The notes below the pieces were generated by a model. That model was given only the letters and a program-made list of their open reading frames with translations, was not told where the DNA came from and made no database searches. From assembly GCA_033297075.1 (NCBI GenBank), contig MU858131.1, forward strand, positions 1-64,000: a DNA stretch of 64,000 bases, in the 5' to 3' direction. Shown piece after piece: positions 54,886-64,000 of this stretch (the first letter of the stretch is position 1; each line of letters begins with the position of its first letter). The translations under genes and the position numbers were made by a program. The DNA comes from Rhypophila decipiens. Taxonomy: Eukaryota > Ascomycota > Sordariomycetes > Sordariales > Naviculisporaceae.

Positions 54886-55617
54886 GCCGATGAACGAAGA
54901 TTGGGGGTTGGTCTGGACGATATGAAGGCAGGAAAGATAGCAGTTCTGAGAAGTCCCTACCTGTTCGTTCATACTTGATAACAGAGATCATATGCAATGT
55001 TATCCCATAACTTTTGGCAATGAATGCATTCGGATATGATGTGGTCCAATGGTCTGCAGCAACTTATACCTTTTCTACCTTGTACGGAAATAGTGGTTTG
55101 GACTCTGATCAGTATTGCAATCAAATCGAAGACGCAATTAGTAGTGGAGATCTCTCATGATATCTTGTATGAAACCTCGCCTTATTCTTAAACTCCGATA
55201 CCCGCAGTCCATGTTGTCGTTTCACGCCGTATACTGAGCGTATATACTCCGTATGCCGGCCCTCGTTAGCTCGAGTTGCCGAATTATAGCGAGATATGAC
55301 GTGTTGTCCCTCCCGCGTCAGTAACGGGTCCACTGGCGGGTCACCTTTGTATGGGATGCCGCAGCCGGAAAGCCGGGGAAGCGGGGATCATGCAAGTGTG
55401 AATGGTCAATGGAACGGGCCGGCATAATCGACGACACATTCGCGCGGGGCATTGATATCGCCATCATACATGAGACGGGTATAAAAGAGAGGGACTGCCC
55501 CTTCATTCATCCTGACCAAGAAAGACCAAGCCAAGTAAAGCCAGTCACAATTCTCGACTTGAGGAGCAACAACCACTCTTTGACAGCTTCTCAAAAAGCA
55601 CCATCGCTCACAAGAAA
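54886..55617. other. intergenic, promoter of Gre2-type reductase
   Basis: No gene is seen. A TATA box at 55478 marks the promoter of the next gene. Confidence 0.5.
55478..55485 (+). promoter_or_regulatory. TATA box of Gre2-type reductase gene
   Basis: TATAAAAG lies 140 bases upstream of the ATG at 55618, with an A/C-rich leader. The strong consensus suggests an inducible gene. Confidence 0.6.
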
Positions 55618-56679
55618 ATGACCAAAATCCTTCTAACAGGCGGATCAGGCTTCATCGCCTCGCACATCCTGCACCAACTGCTCAATCACACCTCAAAGCC
55701 AACCGTAATCACCACAGTCCGGACACAATCCAAAGCCGATCCCATCCTCGCCTCCTACCCAGAAGCCGTCTCCCAGGGGCGCCTACAAATCCAGCTAACC
55801 CCCGACATCTCAGACCCCAACGCATTCGCCCCCGTCATCGCCGCCTCCAGCCCCGGTCTCGACGTCATAATCCACACCGCCTCGCCCTTCCACTTCCGAA
55901 TCACAGATCCAAAGGTTGACCTGATCGACCCCGCCGTAAACGGCACCCTTGGCATCCTCCGCGCCATAGTTTCCCACCCCGACGCCCAGAAATCCGTAAA
56001 CCGCGTGGTGGTAACCTCCTCCTTCGCGGCGATCCTCGACGAAGCAGGAATCTCCTCCCCGTCCACGGTCTTCTCCGAGAAGAGCTGGAACCCAGTGACC
56101 ATATCCGACATTCACAAGTCTTCGGCAACCGCATACCGCGCGTCCAAGACTCTAGCCGAGAAATCCGCCTGGGACTTTGTCTCTTCCAACAAAGATGCAA
56201 ACTTTTCGGTAGTAACGATCAACCCGCCCATGGTATTCGGGCCCATCATCCATTCGCTAGGCGAGGCCGGCCTAAAAGGGATAAACACCTCCAACCAGAG
56301 AATCGTCGACTTGCTTGCGGGAAACTGGAAGACGGGAATTCCTGATGTCGGGCCGGGCATGTTATTCGTTGATGTCAGGGATGTTGCCACCGCACATGTC
56401 AAGGCTGCTTTTGAGGAGGGATTGGGGGGAAAGAGATTATTTACCACGGCTGGGTTTTTCAGCAACAAGGAAATTGCCGAGGTTGTGAGGGGGAATTTTG
56501 AAGAGTATAAAGATAAGCTGCCGGAGGAGGGCAAAGATGTGGGTGGTGAGTTGCCATCTGAGGACCAGAGGTTCAATTTTGATAATACACAGACGACCGA
56601 GTTGCTGGGGATTGATTGGATTGGGTTGGACAAGAGCATTGTTGATACTGCCAAGAGTTTGAAAGAGTATGGTGCTTAG
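55618..56679 (+). CDS. NADPH-dependent aldehyde/ketone reductase (Gre2/DFR type)
   Basis: A single-exon protein of 353 residues of the extended SDR family. The cofactor motif TGGSGFIA is at 7-14, Arg after strand 2 (TVRTQSK) favours NADPH, and HTASPFHF is a Gre2-type segment. Catalytic SSF and YRASK (Tyr about 173, Lys about 177) and NPPMVFGP are present. Yeast Gre2 reduces methylglyoxal and 3-methylbutanal; plant DFR shares the fold. The natural substrate here is unknown. The stop codon is 77 bases from the end of the convergent orc6 gene. Confidence 0.87.
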   Translation: MTKILLTGGSGFIASHILHQLLNHTSKPTVITTVRTQSKADPILASYPEAVSQGRLQIQLTPDISDPNAFAPVIAASSPGLDVIIHTASPFHFRITDPKVDLIDPAVNGTLGILRAIVSHPDAQKSVNRVVVTSSFAAILDEAGISSPSTVFSEKSWNPVTISDIHKSSATAYRASKTLAEKSAWDFVSSNKDANFSVVTINPPMVFGPIIHSLGEAGLKGINTSNQRIVDLLAGNWKTGIPDVGPGMLFVDVRDVATAHVKAAFEEGLGGKRLFTTAGFFSNKEIAEVVRGNFEEYKDKLPEEGKDVGGELPSEDQRFNFDNTQTTELLGIDWIGLDKSIVDTAKSLKEYGA

Positions 56680-56756
56680 ACGGGCGGTTTACTGGTATTG
56701 GACAGATAGTGCAACAGAGAGAGCAATAGATTGCATTGGTATCAAGACTGTGTACT

Positions 56757-58310
56757 TCAATCCGAGTCATTGTCTCCAGAGTCATTGCTGTCTGAACTGC
56801 TGCCTGAAAAGCTGCCAAGTTCACTGAAGCCTGAGGCATGCTCAAGCTCCTCCAAAGCGGACACATCGCTGACTGGAGACCCGTTTTCGAGGTCTTCATC
56901 GTCAGGGTCCGAACTGTAGACCTCCATTTCATCGACATGGTCAGCCACTTCGGTTCTCTTTGCCGGTTTATCTCCAGCCAATTGCGCAGCAGTCCTGATG
57001 TGCTTGCCCAGCCCATCATCTGTAGGAGGCGGCATCCTTTTGAGCTCCTTAATTCGAGCCAAGATGCCCTTCTTCCAGACCTCATAGTCTTTGAGCTTTC
57101 TTTCGCTCAGATAGTCGTACCCGTCTTGCAACATGGTGTCCGGTCTTCTGATGTTCAACGGGCCCTGGGTGGACGGCTCTTCGTCCACCGATTCTTCTTC
57201 GCCTTCTTCACCGTCCAGAACCTGAGCCATCAAGTCCTCGACTCCCTTGGCCCAATCTAGCTCCAGCCAGCCATGACGATTGATGATCATGGCGGCATCA
57301 TCAAGCTCTTGGGTTGTAACGGTCTTCCAACCTTTCCAGGAGGCGTCTTCGGCGTCTACCTCAGCACGTTTCCTTTTGGACGGTGTGCCAGCGGAGCCAG
57401 CGGAGGAAGTAGTGGTCGCCGTGGCGGTGCTCACGACTACTGTCTTCGGTGCTTTGTTAAGTGCCGTCACCAGCTGCTTCCGAAATTTAGTGTATTTCTT
57501 CTCGTCAATGTCTCTCTTTGGCCACATGAAGCCGCGCCAGACATAGAGGTAGATCGCACCCAGCAAAGGCACGAGATTGCCCTTTACCCAAGCATCTGAC
57601 GTCATGACACCATTTGGGGCCACGATAGACTCCATGCCGGACATGATAACAGGCCCGATCTTGTCGTGGCCATGTTCTTTGGATAAAAGCCGGACGGTCT
57701 GTCTCATCCAGGGGGGCAAGGCTTCGGATGACGTCAGTTTTGGGCCGGTGGCCTTTGCAGGTGTCCCGCGGAGCTCAGCCAAAGACTTTGCCTTGCCGGG
57801 GGTGACCCGTGAAGGCAACGGCGAAGCTTTGGCACTGGCCGCCCCCTTCTGGGCCGTTGGAGACTCGTTGATGTCATTGGTGCGGAGTCTGGAGCTCGGG
57901 GTCCGGGTCCCTCGGCCACCGGGTGTTGCCCGTCCCGGCGTCGATGATGAAGACGGGAGGATATTTTCTAGATGGTTATATAACCGCTTGTAGATGCGTG
58001 GCGGAATGGGTGGCCTGGGGTCTATCGGAGGCAGGTTGAGTGTGATTTTTAGCCTGTGGAGACGAGTAAGTATGAGTGAGCATGTAATGAAACGAAATGC
58101 GATGACATCAAATGAGAAATTAACAAACCTGTCGCATGCAATATGAGCACAAGCATACGGTCTGGCAATTTCCTCTTCCGCCTTTAATGTGCTCGCCCGG
58201 TGTCGTGACTGGGCCAACAAGGAGCTTGCCAGTTCAGTGAGAGGCTGTGGCAGAGTCGAGTTGTGAGTGGGCAAAAGCGACAAGAGCGCCTGCTCGATTG
58301 ACCGATTCAT
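56757..58310 (-). CDS. orc6: origin recognition complex subunit 6
   Basis: Two exons, 58310-58129 and 58053-56757, with an in-frame 75-nt intron, giving 492 residues. The N-terminal cyclin-box-like domain begins MNRSIEQALLSLLPTHN and continues EEEIARPYACAHIACDR, joined to LKITLNLPPIDPRPPIPPR. A Ser/Pro-rich linker with TPGK and TPSK sites suits CDK regulation. The second folded part (about 190-345) includes PPWMRQTVRLLSKE, VWRGFMWPKRDIDEKKY and HGWLELDW. The tail is acidic. Orc6 joins Orc1-5 to load Cdt1/MCM at replication origins. The splice is preferred because the unspliced 25 residues are hydrophobic and break the conserved helix. Confidence 0.9.
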   Translation of the reverse strand: MNRSIEQALLSLLPTHNSTLPQPLTELASSLLAQSRHRASTLKAEEEIARPYACAHIACDRFVNFSFDVIAFRFITCSLILTRLHRLKITLNLPPIDPRPPIPPRIYKRLYNHLENILPSSSSTPGRATPGGRGTRTPSSRLRTNDINESPTAQKGAASAKASPLPSRVTPGKAKSLAELRGTPAKATGPKLTSSEALPPWMRQTVRLLSKEHGHDKIGPVIMSGMESIVAPNGVMTSDAWVKGNLVPLLGAIYLYVWRGFMWPKRDIDEKKYTKFRKQLVTALNKAPKTVVVSTATATTTSSAGSAGTPSKRKRAEVDAEDASWKGWKTVTTQELDDAAMIINRHGWLELDWAKGVEDLMAQVLDGEEGEEESVDEEPSTQGPLNIRRPDTMLQDGYDYLSERKLKDYEVWKKGILARIKELKRMPPPTDDGLGKHIRTAAQLAGDKPAKRTEVADHVDEMEVYSSDPDDEDLENGSPVSDVSALEELEHASGFSELGSFSGSSSDSNDSGDNDSD

Positions 58311-58938
58311 GGCGGCCGGGGGCGATACACAGTCAAGGGAATGATGGCAACAGAGGTGAATAAAGTGGCGTATCGAGATATTTTGTACTCTTTAGTGACT
58401 GATGGGTATTGCCCGAATTTCTCATTATTGATCCGAATGTAAAATCGTAGAACAAACACTCAACACAGGTCCCAGACAGTGAAACGCGACAAGCGACAAG
58501 CGCCAAGACCAATCCAAAGCCGCTCCAACGGACGCCAGATCACGTGGACCCTTCTCGATTGCCCCGTTTTGGTCCGTGCCTGCTGCATGGTTCGGAGCTC
58601 TTTGGCGGGCGTGCGTCACTGTTGTGCACTGTGCACTTTGCAGGTACCCACTCTCCGGGACGTTGCCACTTGCCAGCCTAGACTCGTCTCACCCAGAGGC
58701 TCCCAGAAGAAAGCGCCACATTGGCCAGTCAGCTGCGAGTCTTGGGCCAGGCCAGTGCGAGTCCGGTCCGTGCCGTTGAACGATGCCACCTGATGCTGAT
58801 GGCGATTCGATTTGATCCTCAACCGTTTCGCTCCGTTCCGCTTGAATGATTTCTTTTTGGCATTCCTTCTTTTCGCAAACTTGACTTGGTTTTCCTCACC
58901 TCGTTTTTACTCTCGCCAGAGAGGCAGAGTTTGGAACC
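58311..58938. other. divergent promoter, Orc6 / i-AAA protease
   Basis: About 630 bases shared by two divergent genes. No other gene is visible. Confidence 0.5.
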
Positions 58939-61663
58939 ATGGCATTGCAATCAAGCGGGCTACCAGTGAGTTTCTTACTTTCCGTCTCCATGATGCGGAC
59001 CACGGAAGCTGACAAACCCCCTCCTCCCTTCAGACCATCGCAGCTGCGACTGCCGACCTGTGGCCCTCCATCGCGAATTCGTTAATAGTCCCATGGAGGA
59101 CCGCACCGGCTCCTGCGCGACCCCACGGCGCTCGTTCCCCGACCGCGGCGCAGTCCCAAAGCGCTCCTGCTCCGCAAGCACAGTCTGTCCAGGTGTCTGC
59201 TAGGCCTGAGCTCCCCGGTTTTATGCGAGATGCGCCGATTCCCTCGTTCCATCGCAACATTGTCGACGTCGAGCCTACCAACATCGTTTCCCAAATATCC
59301 GCTACGCCCATCATGGCCATCGCGAATCCTCTTCTCCGCCGCTCCTTCGCGGCCCTCGTGTCGCGCCCTCTCGGCGTCCGGTACATGAGTACAACTCACA
59401 GTGTTCGCTTCCAGCCCATCCGATGGTCGTCTCCGACCGCTACTCGTCCTCTTGGTTCCCAGTCCCGCAGCTTCGGATCTGGCGGTATCCCTAGAAGCAT
59501 CCTCGCTAACCGCGAGGCTGCCGCGAACCGGAACCCGGACAGTGCTACCGCCCAGGCCGTCTTCTATCAGCTTCTTCTCAAGGCCAACATGCCTGCTCTG
59601 GTCATTGAACGCTATCAATCTGGTATGGTTTTGCTGGAATTTGTTTACACAATCACGCCTGGATGCTAATCATATTCTTCCAGGACGTTTCGCCACAAAC
59701 GAGGCAGCCGACGAGGCCTACCAAAAAGCGCTGACCAGTCTCGGTGGCGCGTCCGGCACCTTTGGCCAGCCTCCTCTGCCCCAGGCTTTTCAGAGAAACG
59801 GAGATCATCTTGAACCCGCAGGTCATCTTGCACCCATAACCGACCCAAAGACAATAGCTGCCCTAAACGCCGCCGCTGCTGCTGCCGCCAGCCAGCAGGG
59901 CCGCAACGTTGCCATCGCTCAGTCCCCCAACAAGAACGGTCGTATTCATGTTGTTGTTGATGAAACTGTGTGGTCTGTTATTCTCCGCTGGTTCAAATTC
60001 TTCGCTTGGTTCGGTCTCGTCACCTACGTCAGCATGGTCTTTGTCACCTTGGTAATTGATACAGTGAGCATGTTCCAAAGGAAGCCAGGCGTCGCGGGCG
60101 CCAAGAAGAGCGAGGCCAAGCCCGAACACCAAAAGGCGCGCTTCAGCGATGTTCACGGTTGCGACGAGGCCAAGGAGGAACTACAAGAACTGGTCGACTT
60201 TCTCAAGAACCCTGAAAAGTTCAATGCCCTTGGCGGAAAGATGCCCAAGGGCATCCTGCTCGTTGGCCCCCCCGGTACCGGAAAGACGCTGTTGGCTCGC
60301 GCTGTCGCCGGCGAGGCCGGTGTTCCCTTCTTCTTCATGTCGGGCAGCGAGTTCGAAGAAGTCTATGTTGGTGTCGGCGCCCAGCGTGTGCGTGAACTCT
60401 TTGCGCAGGCCAAGGCCAAGTCTCCCTCTATTGTCTTTATCGACGAGCTGGATGCCATAGGAGGCAAGCGTAGCCAGCGGGATGCCGGCTACGTCCGCCA
60501 GACCCTCAACCAGCTTCTCACCGAGCTCGATGGGTTCGACCAAAACAGCGGTGTCGTCTTTATTGCCGCCACCAACTTTCCCCAGTCGCTGGACAAGGCC
60601 CTCACCAGACCTGGACGCTTTGATCGCCATGTCAACGTTAGCCTTCCCGACGTCCGTGGTCGCATTGCCATCCTGAAGCATCACGCCAAGAAGATCAAGA
60701 TTGGCGGTGACATCAACCTCGACGCCATCGCGGCTCGGACCCCGGGCCTCTCAGGAGCCGAGCTCGAGAGCATTGTCAACCAGGCTGCCGTGCACGCCAG
60801 CAAGATAAAGGCGCTTTTTGTATCCCAGAATGACCTTGAATGGGCCAAGGACAAGGTCATCATGGGCGCCGAGAGGAAGAGCATGGTGATCACGCCCAAG
60901 GAGAAGGAGATGACGGCATATCACGAGGCGGGCCACGCGCTCGTTTCGTACTTTGGCCAGGATGGGCCCACGAATCTTTACAAGGTCACGGTGCTCCCCC
61001 GGGGCCAAACTCTAGGCCACACGGCATACCTACCCGAGATGGACAAGCACTCGTATACCGTCAGGGACTATGTCGCATTGATCGACCGAGCCATGGGTGG
61101 CAAGGTGGCCGAGGAGATTGTGTACGGAAACGAGCTGGTGACAAGCGGTGTCAGTAATGTGAGTTGACCTCACCGTCCTACCGCGATAGTGAATATCTCT
61201 AACAGCCAGTAAATAGGATCTCGACTCGGCCACCCGGATAGCCTGGGAGATGGTGGCTCAGTTGGGTATGTCGGAGAAGCTCGGCCCCGTCGAGTACCTG
61301 CGCAGGTATGAGCACCTCAGTACCGAGACACGCGCCATGGTCGAGAGGGAGGTCAAGCGCGTGCTGGACGAGTCTTATAGCCGGGCGCGTACGCTTCTGA
61401 TTTCCAGGAGGAAAGAGCTCGATCTATTGGCCAAAGCCCTTGTTGAGTACGAGACGCTGGACAGGGAGGAGGTCGGCAAGGTGCTCCGAGGCGAGAAGCT
61501 GCCGGGCCGCACGCCTGTGCCTCCGGGACCCATGATGGTGCCGAGGCGGCCCGAGACGGAGCAGCCCGGGACCCCACTTCCACTTCCTGGTCATGAACCC
61601 CCACTTCCACCACCACCACCACCTGCTGCGGCGGCGACTGGCACTGAAGCGCCCAAGCAATGA
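58939..61663 (+). CDS. yme1: mitochondrial i-AAA protease (Yme1/IAP-1, FtsH family)
   Basis: Four exons, 58939-58965, 59034-59622, 59684-61158 and 61217-61663, giving 845 residues. The first exon codes for just nine residues. A long basic presequence region (1-170) precedes one membrane helix (about 305-328, [18 protein letters not shown]). The AAA+ module has Walker A GPPGTGKT (about 400-407), Walker [10 protein letters not shown] and the second-region Arg in TRPGRFDRH. The M41 protease site is HEAGH (about 617-621), with the third zinc ligand in DLDSAT at the start of exon 4. The tail is unusually Pro-rich. One TM helix plus the Yme1-type context points to the intermembrane-space i-AAA protease, which degrades misfolded inner-membrane and small Tim proteins. 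Confidence 0.93.
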
Positions 61664-62258
61664 TTTAGCTTCGGGTTATTAGTGTCTATCCGGTGTTGGC
61701 AAGATATAGCGGCTTTTAGGGTGGCGACGGATGCAGGATTAATAAATAGATGGATAGATGGGCTCCGAAAGTGGGAACGGGGCCGGTCGGAATAGATGCC
61801 CCTCTCGCTGTCTTGACCGGGTTGCGAGATGGCAACGACAACAGCAAGGAAGGAAACAACAACAAAACATGCACAGTCGCAAAGAAAGAGGCATCAACTG
61901 GCGTTTTGTGTTGATTGATGGGACTTTTTTTTCTCTTTCTTTTTATGTTACATAGTATTCTTGGGAGTGTTCCCACCATAGCGGTTCATGTCGTATTGTT
62001 TTTTATTACTACGGCACTTTCCTTTGTTTAGTGAGACGCCTGCGCCTGCCTTGGTGTGAGGGCAGGTGATATAGGTCTGTACGAGAATGAAAGAATGATT
62101 ATACTAGATGAGGATGTTGGGTACATGTAGTAATACATAATATACAGTCTGTTCACTCTCCCTTTCTGTCTGGTAATGATACAGTTTCGAAGCCGAGTGG
62201 CCTCCATGTGACAGCTTTCCTCCTTCTTTGGCTCCTTCCAGACTAAACCTCATAGTTT
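61664..62258. other. intergenic between convergent genes
   Basis: 3' flanks of two convergent genes. No feature is supported. Confidence 0.5.
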
Positions 62259-62771
62259 TCACTTGCCCCCAAACATTCCCCACCGATCAATCTCCTTCCG
62301 CTCCTCTTCCTCTTTTTTTCGATCACCAGTGGCATAGGTGTACCCGCCCGCAACGCAATTAAAAGAACCCAGTCCCATGGCAGCACCACGAACGGCACCC
62401 CTAGCAGAAAATTTACCCCGTAGGCCGGCGGCTGGTCGACGGCGCGAGGCGAGGAGCACGTACATGCCGCTAAAGGCGGCTGTCATGCCTGCGCTGTCGA
62501 TCTTGAAGCCTGCCACGGAGAGGTACGAGGACAAGACGAGTAAGGGGGTGAGGGTCATTGGTAGGGCTTGGAAAGGGCGGTAGTGGAGGGATGTTATTAG
62601 TGTGGCGAGACCCATTGGGGGAAGGGCGTTTGCTTTTTGGGGGGAGGATGTTAGTGCAACACTTGAGTGAGGGTTGTGAAAAAAGGTGAGTGATGACTTA
62701 CATGCCCAGGACTTGAGGCTTGACAAGATGCCGCCTTTTGCTGGCTCAAGGTCTGGTGGTGGTGGTGACAT
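62259..62771 (-). CDS. Aim19-like mitochondrial membrane protein
   Basis: Two exons, 62771-62702 and 62632-62259, with a 69-nt intron, giving 147 residues. The core has two to three hydrophobic helices (LPMTLTPLLVLSSYLSVAGF, SAGMTAAFSGMYVLLAS) and a Gly-rich helix (RGAVRGAAMGLGSFNCVAGG), followed by a charged tail KKEEEERKEID. The order SYLxxAGFKxDxAG, then ARGxVRGAxMGL, fits the fungal Aim19 family (altered inheritance of mitochondria), small inner-membrane proteins of unknown activity. Assignment is from motif memory; a Tmem14-like protein is the main alternative. Confidence 0.65.
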   Translation of the reverse strand: MSPPPPDLEPAKGGILSSLKSWACKSSLTFFHNPHSSVALTSSPQKANALPPMGLATLITSLHYRPFQALPMTLTPLLVLSSYLSVAGFKIDSAGMTAAFSGMYVLLASRRRPAAGLRGKFSARGAVRGAAMGLGSFNCVAGGYTYATGDRKKEEEERKEIDRWGMFGGK

Positions 62772-63613
62772 TTTGAGGTAGGTTCTGGGTCCTTTCTCGT
62801 ATGAAGCCAGACAAGAGGCTCGATGTTGAGTGAGGCTGGCTGGCTTGTCTGTGCAGCCTACACTCTTAATGGCCTAACCAAATTGATGCTTTTTGAAGAT
62901 ACGACAGCACTGGATGATGGGAGCGATGCCAAGGCTGCACGAGGTTGTGACGACACTTGCAAGATGACTAAGCTGTCTCTGTCCCCTGTCTTTTCATCCC
63001 GCGCTGACTGGGCAGCACGTGGGTGCACGGTCCCGCGAATTATGCTCTGAATGGCGCATCATTCACTGGAGACAAGGACTGTTGTCTGTCCCGAGAGCGA
63101 ATCCGCGAGACAAACTTTGGTCCAGTAAACCCCCAGAACAAAAAAGTAAACATCAGCACATTACGTATCCCGTCATTGTCGTCGCAAGGCAAAATACCAT
63201 TCGCTTCATCGGCAGAGGAACAGTCTTTGAATTTCACCCGTTTTTTTTGGGGACTTGAGCCCCCAGTGACCAGGGTCCGCAACGCAGCTGGAGCCGCACG
63301 ACGCCGACGCCAACGCCAACTTGTTCGAAAAAGCCACGATACGAATTTCGCGGGGATTCGACCTGCACCACACCTTTTACCATTATCAACACCTGCGATT
63401 CTCTCTCCCATTGCAGTTGGCGACCTTTCTCTTTCGAGTCGGACCAATTACTCCTTTTCGATTGCAATCCACAGATCGCCGATTCGAAGAAAGCGCAACA
63501 ACACGGCGTCCCGCCAGCCAGCATCACCACAACCAGCTGGGTGATTGAGCAAACGACCTACAATCTAACCAACCAAAGATCACACCAAGAATAAGAGTCC
63601 CGCAAGCAAAAAA
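62772..63613. other. divergent promoter, Aim19-like / DnaJ genes
   Basis: About 840 bases between divergent starts, with a CT-rich leader before 63614. A short T run is at 63240-63247. Nothing else is seen. Confidence 0.45.
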
Positions 63614-64000
63614 ATGTCGGAAAAAGCCTCCGCAACAGGAGCCAGCTCCTCCTCGGGCTCAGCGCACAACAGACAACACAACCAAGGAAACCAACAAAGA
63701 CAATACACAGTCGAGCAAAAGGCCGCAGTCCTCCGCATCCGAAAATGCTCCCCCACGTCCTTTTACGAGATCCTAGAAGTCTCCAAAACCTGCACAGACG
63801 CAGAAATCAAAAAGGCCTACCGGAAACAATCCCTCCTCACGCACCCGGACAAAAACGGCCATGAACATGCCGATGAGGCCTTCAAGATGGTGGCACGGGC
63901 GTTTTCGGTGCTGGGGGATAAAGAGAAGCGGGATAAATTTGACCGATTGGGCGTAGATCCTGATAATCGGTTCGCTGGGAATGGAGGTGCTGGGGGCGGG
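63614..64000 (+). CDS. hlj1: DnaJ protein, Hlj1/DNAJB12 type (5' part, runs off window)
   Basis: The first 129 codons of a gene cut by the window end. A polar N-terminal stretch (1-30) is followed by AVLRIRKCSPTSFYEILEVS and a J domain (about 48-112) with the HPD motif at 77-79 (LLTHPDKNG), ending FDRLGVDPDNRF and a Gly-rich linker. The segment before the J domain and the DPDNRF end are typical of Hlj1/DNAJB12, tail-anchored ER J-proteins that recruit cytosolic Hsp70 for ER-associated degradation. The membrane anchor and C-terminal domain lie outside the window. Confidence 0.85.
   Translation, partial: MSEKASATGASSSSGSAHNRQHNQGNQQRQYTVEQKAAVLRIRKCSPTSFYEILEVSKTCTDAEIKKAYRKQSLLTHPDKNGHEHADEAFKMVARAFSVLGDKEKRDKFDRLGVDPDNRFAGNGGAGGG

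Noticed and set aside
54227..56679. Secondary-metabolite cluster (DUF3237 plus reductase)
   Set aside because: No PKS, NRPS, terpene synthase, P450 or pathway regulator lies nearby; neighbours are housekeeping genes.
58054..58128. Reading the in-frame 75 nt of orc6 as coding
   Set aside because: It has GTTTGT and CCACAG ends and encodes a hydrophobic insertion that would split a conserved helix joint.

Overview
This window comes from the nuclear genome of a filamentous ascomycete, most likely a Sordariomycete. Genes are intron-bearing, with short introns of about 45-130 nt that start GTAAGT/GTATGT, contain CTAAC-type branch points and end in CAG/TAG. The protein set is fungal: septin, KDM4-type demethylase, Lcb3-type lipid phosphatase, i-AAA protease, Orc6, Ski8 and a DnaJ protein of the Hlj1 type. 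There are no bacterial operons, CRISPR arrays or rRNA genes. Exon boundaries below were read by eye from splice signals and frame continuity.

Layout. 1-9.7 kb: sparse and partly decayed. It holds an AT-rich edge, a membrane protein with a Cys-rich ectodomain (1094-2375), an esterase (3142-4149), a protein with an 87-nt internal duplication (4972-6039) and a deleted isoflavone-reductase-like pseudogene (6835-7372). 9.7-19 kb: an amino-acid permease, a small secreted alpha/beta hydrolase, an F-box gene broken by two frameshifts, and a secreted repeat protein with many dibasic sites. 19-32.3 kb: a single-TM protein, Ski8, mitochondrial bL32m, a Cdc10-class septin, a large putative OB-fold protein, a coiled-coil protein and an NTF2-like protein. 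32.3-45 kb: a long gene-poor stretch, a 1675-residue KDM4-type demethylase, a complete small terminal-inverted-repeat element, an Lcb3-type phosphatase and an OAR1-like SDR. 45-52.4 kb: a tRNA gene split in its anticodon arm by a foldback element, then SUMO E1 subunit Uba2, queuosine salvage hydrolase and Pol delta subunit 4. 52.4-64 kb: a secreted DUF3237 protein, a Gre2-type reductase, Orc6, a Yme1-type protease, an Aim19-like protein and the 5' part of a DnaJ gene running off the end.

The genes do not form one pathway. They are mainly housekeeping loci (genome maintenance, mitochondria, chromatin, sphingolipid, SUMO) mixed with accessory secreted proteins and gene relics. Several neighbours share divergent promoters (bL32m/septin, Lcb3/SDR, Uba2/Qng1, Orc6/Yme1, Aim19/DnaJ). 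The most unusual objects are the tRNA gene interrupted by a roughly 286-nt inverted-repeat insert (45382-45748), the 248-bp TA-flanked MITE (40560-40807), and the candidate Kex2-processed repeat protein (17898-18815).
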